DNA of 41,106 nt, from assembly GCA_020849665.1 (NCBI GenBank), contig JADLFX010000058.1:1-41106 (forward strand), read 5' to 3'. A program made the translations under genes and the position numbers. The stretch is from Planctomycetota bacterium (GTDB lineage: Bacteria > Planctomycetota > UBA1135 > UBA2386). This document shows, piece by piece, positions 38,681-41,106 of the stretch (position 1 is its first letter; each line of letters starts with the position of its first letter). The notes beneath the pieces were generated by a model. It was not told the DNA's origin. It made no database searches and worked only from the letters and a program-made list of their open reading frames with translations.

Positions 38681-39798
38681 GCCGTGCACCGAAGCCCGGG
38701 GGCGACCCCGCCGCGAGCGCCTCGCCCTCCCGTCCTGGCGTGCTGCTGGTGAACGTGGGCACCCCCGACTCGACCTCGGTCGCGGACGTACGCGCCTATC
38801 TCGGCGAGTTCCTCATGGATCGCCGTGTGATCGACATCCCGGGGGCGCTGCGCTGGCTCCTCGTGCACGGCGTGATCCTGCGCACCCGGCCACGCCGCTC
38901 CGCCGAGGCATACCGGAAGATCTGGACCGCGCACGGCTCGCCGCTCCTGCGCCATGGCGAAGAACTGGCCGCAGGCCTGCGCCTGGCGCTCGGCGACGCG
39001 GTGGCCGGTGTCGCCCTGGCGATGCGCTACCGCAACCCATCGATCGAGGCGGCGCTGCGGCGCTTCCACGACGCCGGGATCGACGACGTCGTGGTCGTGC
39101 CGCTCTACCCGCAGTACTCGGCCGCGGCCTGGGCCTCGGTGTTCGACGAGGTGAGCCGCGTGGCGGCATCCCTGCCGGTGGTGCCGAGCCTGCGCTTCGT
39201 GCCGCCCTTCCACGCGCATCCGGGGTTCCTCGACGCCGCCGCGGAGGTGGCCCGCCCCCACCTGGCCGGGTTCCGGCCGGACCGCGTGCTGATGAGCTTC
39301 CACGGCCTGCCCGAACGGCACGTGCGCGCCAGCGACCGCAGCGGCGGGCACTGCCTCGCCGGCCCGGAGTGCTGCTCGCGCCTCGTCAGCGCCAACTCCG
39401 GCTGTTATCGCGCCCAGTGCTACGCCACCGCGCGCGCCCTCGCAGAACGTCTGGGCCTGGGCGCCGCGGACTACGAGGTGGCGTTCCAGTCGCGGCTCAC
39501 GCGCCACTGGATCCAGCCGTTCACCGATCACCGGCTCCACCAGCTGCCGGGCGAGGGCATCCGCCGCGTGGCGGTCCTGTGTCCTTCGTTCGTGGCCGAC
39601 TGCCTCGAAACCCTGGAGGAGATCGGCATCCGCGCCGCCGAGTCGTTCCGCGCCGCCGGCGGGCACGAGCTGCGCCTCGTGCCGTGCGTGAACACGGCCC
39701 CGTCGTGGGTGCGCGGCCTGGCAGGGATCGTGCGCGAGCAGATGGCCGGCAGCGGTGCCGCCCGCACCCGCCCCGAGCCCGCGCCGACAGCGACCTGA
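38677..39798 (+). CDS. hemH: Ferrochelatase, cysteine-rich
   Basis: Inserts ferrous iron into protoporphyrin IX to make protoheme. The 373-residue protein has the metal-site His209 in SFHGLPERH and the proton-acceptor Glu311 in FVADCLETLEEIG. Between residues 226 and 248 there are five Cys (226, 232, 233, 243, 248), a spacing similar to the ferrochelatase class described with an internal 2Fe-2S cluster. GTG at 38677 overlaps hemY. A low-complexity N-terminal stretch precedes VLLVNVGTPD. Nine bases separate its stop from the convergent glycine-rich gene. Confidence 0.95.
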   Translation: MSRAPKPGGDPAASASPSRPGVLLVNVGTPDSTSVADVRAYLGEFLMDRRVIDIPGALRWLLVHGVILRTRPRRSAEAYRKIWTAHGSPLLRHGEELAAGLRLALGDAVAGVALAMRYRNPSIEAALRRFHDAGIDDVVVVPLYPQYSAAAWASVFDEVSRVAASLPVVPSLRFVPPFHAHPGFLDAAAEVARPHLAGFRPDRVLMSFHGLPERHVRASDRSGGHCLAGPECCSRLVSANSGCYRAQCYATARALAERLGLGAADYEVAFQSRLTRHWIQPFTDHRLHQLPGEGIRRVAVLCPSFVADCLETLEEIGIRAAESFRAAGGHELRLVPCVNTAPSWVRGLAGIVREQMAGSGAARTRPEPAPTAT

Positions 39799-39807
39799 TC
39801 CAGAGGT

Positions 39808-41106
39808 TCAGCGGAAGAGCGGCAGGAGCGACGGCGACGGGCGCAGATCGCCCTCGTTGTCGCCGATGTTGGTCGGCGTGCCCGAGTCGTCCACGCCGAC
39901 GCCGAAGCGGTCCTGGTAGCCGCGCCAGGCGATGTAGCGCTGCTTCGTGGCGCCGGTCAGGCGCACCCCGTTGCGCACGACGTGCACGTGGTCGTCGAAG
40001 ATCGTGTTGGTGCCGTCGAGGTTGGTGCCGTCGACCGGAACGGCCAGCTGGATCACGCCCATGCCGCCGAAGCCGCCCGCGCTGCGCGCGTCGAAGTTCG
40101 CCACCGGCGGGGGCGGGTACTTGCCCGCGATCGGCTGCCCGGCGAAGGCGCCCTGCAGCCCGATGCCGCCGTCCGCGCTGATCGCGAAGTCGTAGTCGTT
40201 GTTGGCGTAGGTCTCGCCGTGCGCGTGCAGCTCGATGTGCGTGTACGAGTAGAGCGCCACCATCCCGCCGGAGCCGCCGCCCCCGCCGCCACCCGCGCCG
40301 TTGGTGCCGACCTCCTCGCCGCCGCCGCCGTTGCCGCCGTTGCACGAGATCCGGCCGGTCGCGCCGACCACGATGCGTCCGCCGGCGAGGATCAGCAGCG
40401 CGCCGCCGCCGCCGCCACCGCCCGCGCCCGAGCGGTCCTGGATCCAGGCGGGGTTGTTGGGGCAGATGGAGGTCTCGTCGCCGCCGCCACCACCCCCCGC
40501 GCCGCCCCCGAGTCCTGGCACTTCCCCGGGGACCAGGCGCCGGCGTGCGAGGTCGAAGCCGAGGCCGAAGAAGTCGTTGTCGAAGTTGCGGTCGCCCAGG
40601 ATCCGCGGGCCGGCCACGCCACCCGCCAGAGTGCGTTGGAGGCCGCCGAGCCCGCCGCGGCCGGTCTGCTGCACCATCGAGGCGCCCGCGTTCTTGAGCT
40701 TGTAGTACGGGTCGCCCTCGGTGGCGAACGAACCGCCGCCGCCGCCCGACCCGCGGTGGAACCCGGCCGAGATGCAGGCGAGCAGGCCGCCCGCGCCGCC
40801 GAACCCGGGAGTGCCGCCGGGCCCGAAGCCGCTCTCGCCCGTGGGATCGGTGCCGGTCGTGCTGGGCGTGCCGGCCCCGCCACGCCCGCCACCGCACACG
40901 CCGATGCCGCCCGGCTTCGGGAAGTTGGCGCTGTTGAGCGTGTCCACGTTCGCGCCGTCGCGGCCGTCGAGCCGGAGCTCGCCGTCGATCACGCACTCAC
41001 CGGCCACGACCAGGATCATGGGCCGGGTGCCTTCCCCCCGCACCCTGACCCCTGCCGGGATCCGCACATTGCGGAACACGAAGAGGCCGCCGCTCACCGT
41101 GATCGG
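39808..41106 (-). CDS. Glycine-rich exported-type protein (5' end beyond window)
   Basis: The frame runs from its stop at 39808 to the right edge, at least 432 residues; the GTG at 41097 is inside a beta-strand pattern (ITVSGGLFVFRNVRIPAGVRV), so the true start is outside. The visible part alternates beta-like segments (RPMILVVAGECVIDGELRLDG, VVGATGRISCNGG) with glycine runs such as GGGGGG. It resembles PGRS-like glycine-rich surface proteins in style, without sequence identity claimed. A recognisable late segment VPVDGTNLDGTNTIFDDHV lies near the end. Cys are few. The role is unknown. It converges on hemH with nine bases between stops and no terminator. Confidence 0.7.
   Translation of the reverse strand, partial: PITVSGGLFVFRNVRIPAGVRVRGEGTRPMILVVAGECVIDGELRLDGRDGANVDTLNSANFPKPGGIGVCGGGRGGAGTPSTTGTDPTGESGFGPGGTPGFGGAGGLLACISAGFHRGSGGGGGSFATEGDPYYKLKNAGASMVQQTGRGGLGGLQRTLAGGVAGPRILGDRNFDNDFFGLGFDLARRRLVPGEVPGLGGGAGGGGGGDETSICPNNPAWIQDRSGAGGGGGGGALLILAGGRIVVGATGRISCNGGNGGGGEEVGTNGAGGGGGGGSGGMVALYSYTHIELHAHGETYANNDYDFAISADGGIGLQGAFAGQPIAGKYPPPPVANFDARSAGGFGGMGVIQLAVPVDGTNLDGTNTIFDDHVHVVRNGVRLTGATKQRYIAWRGYQDRFGVGVDDSGTPTNIGDNEGDLRPSPSLLPLFR

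Noticed and set aside
1..41106. CRISPR arrays, insertion sequences, prophage or integrase genes
   Set aside because: No regularly spaced repeats with unique spacers, no transposase or integrase motifs and no attachment-site duplication beside the tRNA were seen.

Overview
The window is a very G+C-rich bacterial chromosome segment. A paired gene for a DUF1549/DUF1553 (PSD1-type) protein, a Tat-exported DUF1501 protein and a PPC-domain protein is a hallmark of Planctomycetota, so I infer a planctomycete. The TPR/thioredoxin-like secreted proteins, the glycine-rich surface-type protein and the complete MoxR/Bat operon fit that. No mobile element, CRISPR array, rRNA or phage gene was seen. One tRNA gene, tRNA-Arg(CCT), is present.

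Layout. (1) 1-2.2 kb, plus strand: a chorismatase/RidA-like protein (cut by the left edge) translationally coupled to a type I DAHP synthase. (2) 2.2-7.3 kb, minus strand: the three-gene PSD1 - DUF1501 - PPC operon; its PSD1 member lacks the CxxCH segment the family normally carries. (3) 7.6-8.8 kb, minus strand: an ECF-type sigma factor and a membrane protein that may be its regulator. (4) 8.9-13.9 kb: small membrane proteins, a secreted unknown protein, a DUF1801 protein, tRNA-Arg, a DUF488 protein and another secreted or anchored unknown. (5) 14.1-21.9 kb, minus strand: eight tightly packed genes moxR - DUF58 - lipoprotein - batA - batB - batC - batD - batE. (6) 22.1-27.7 kb: a secreted thioredoxin-like/TPR protein, thiol peroxidase, a SOUL heme-binding protein paired with an exported redoxin, and an RRM RNA-binding protein with a probable long 5' leader. 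(7) 27.8-29.5 kb: a WecE-like sugar aminotransferase and a CoA-binding protein. (8) 29.75-39.8 kb, plus strand: hemA - hemCD (fusion) - hemB - hemL - hemE - hemN - hemY - hemH. (9) 39.8 kb to the right edge, minus strand: a glycine-rich protein cut by the window end.

How it works together. The heme block encodes every enzyme needed to go from glutamyl-tRNA to protoheme by the C5, protoporphyrin-dependent route: nine activities in eight genes over 10 kb. Nearly all junctions in this block and in the Bat block are 4-bp ATGA or GTGA stop/start overlaps, implying translational coupling. The Bat block pairs a MoxR AAA+ ATPase with three VWA-type metal-binding proteins and TPR partners at the membrane. 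Noncoding structure of note: a 16-bp-arm hairpin at 25.15 kb, a 22-bp palindrome between convergent genes at 24.47 kb, nested inverted repeats at 11.1 kb and a 3 x 14-bp tandem repeat just before the aminotransferase start.

I did not find a clearly new defence or mobile system. The strongest leads are the compact heme operon with its cysteine-rich ferrochelatase, the PSD1 protein without its heme-type motif, and the chorismatase/DAHP synthase pair.
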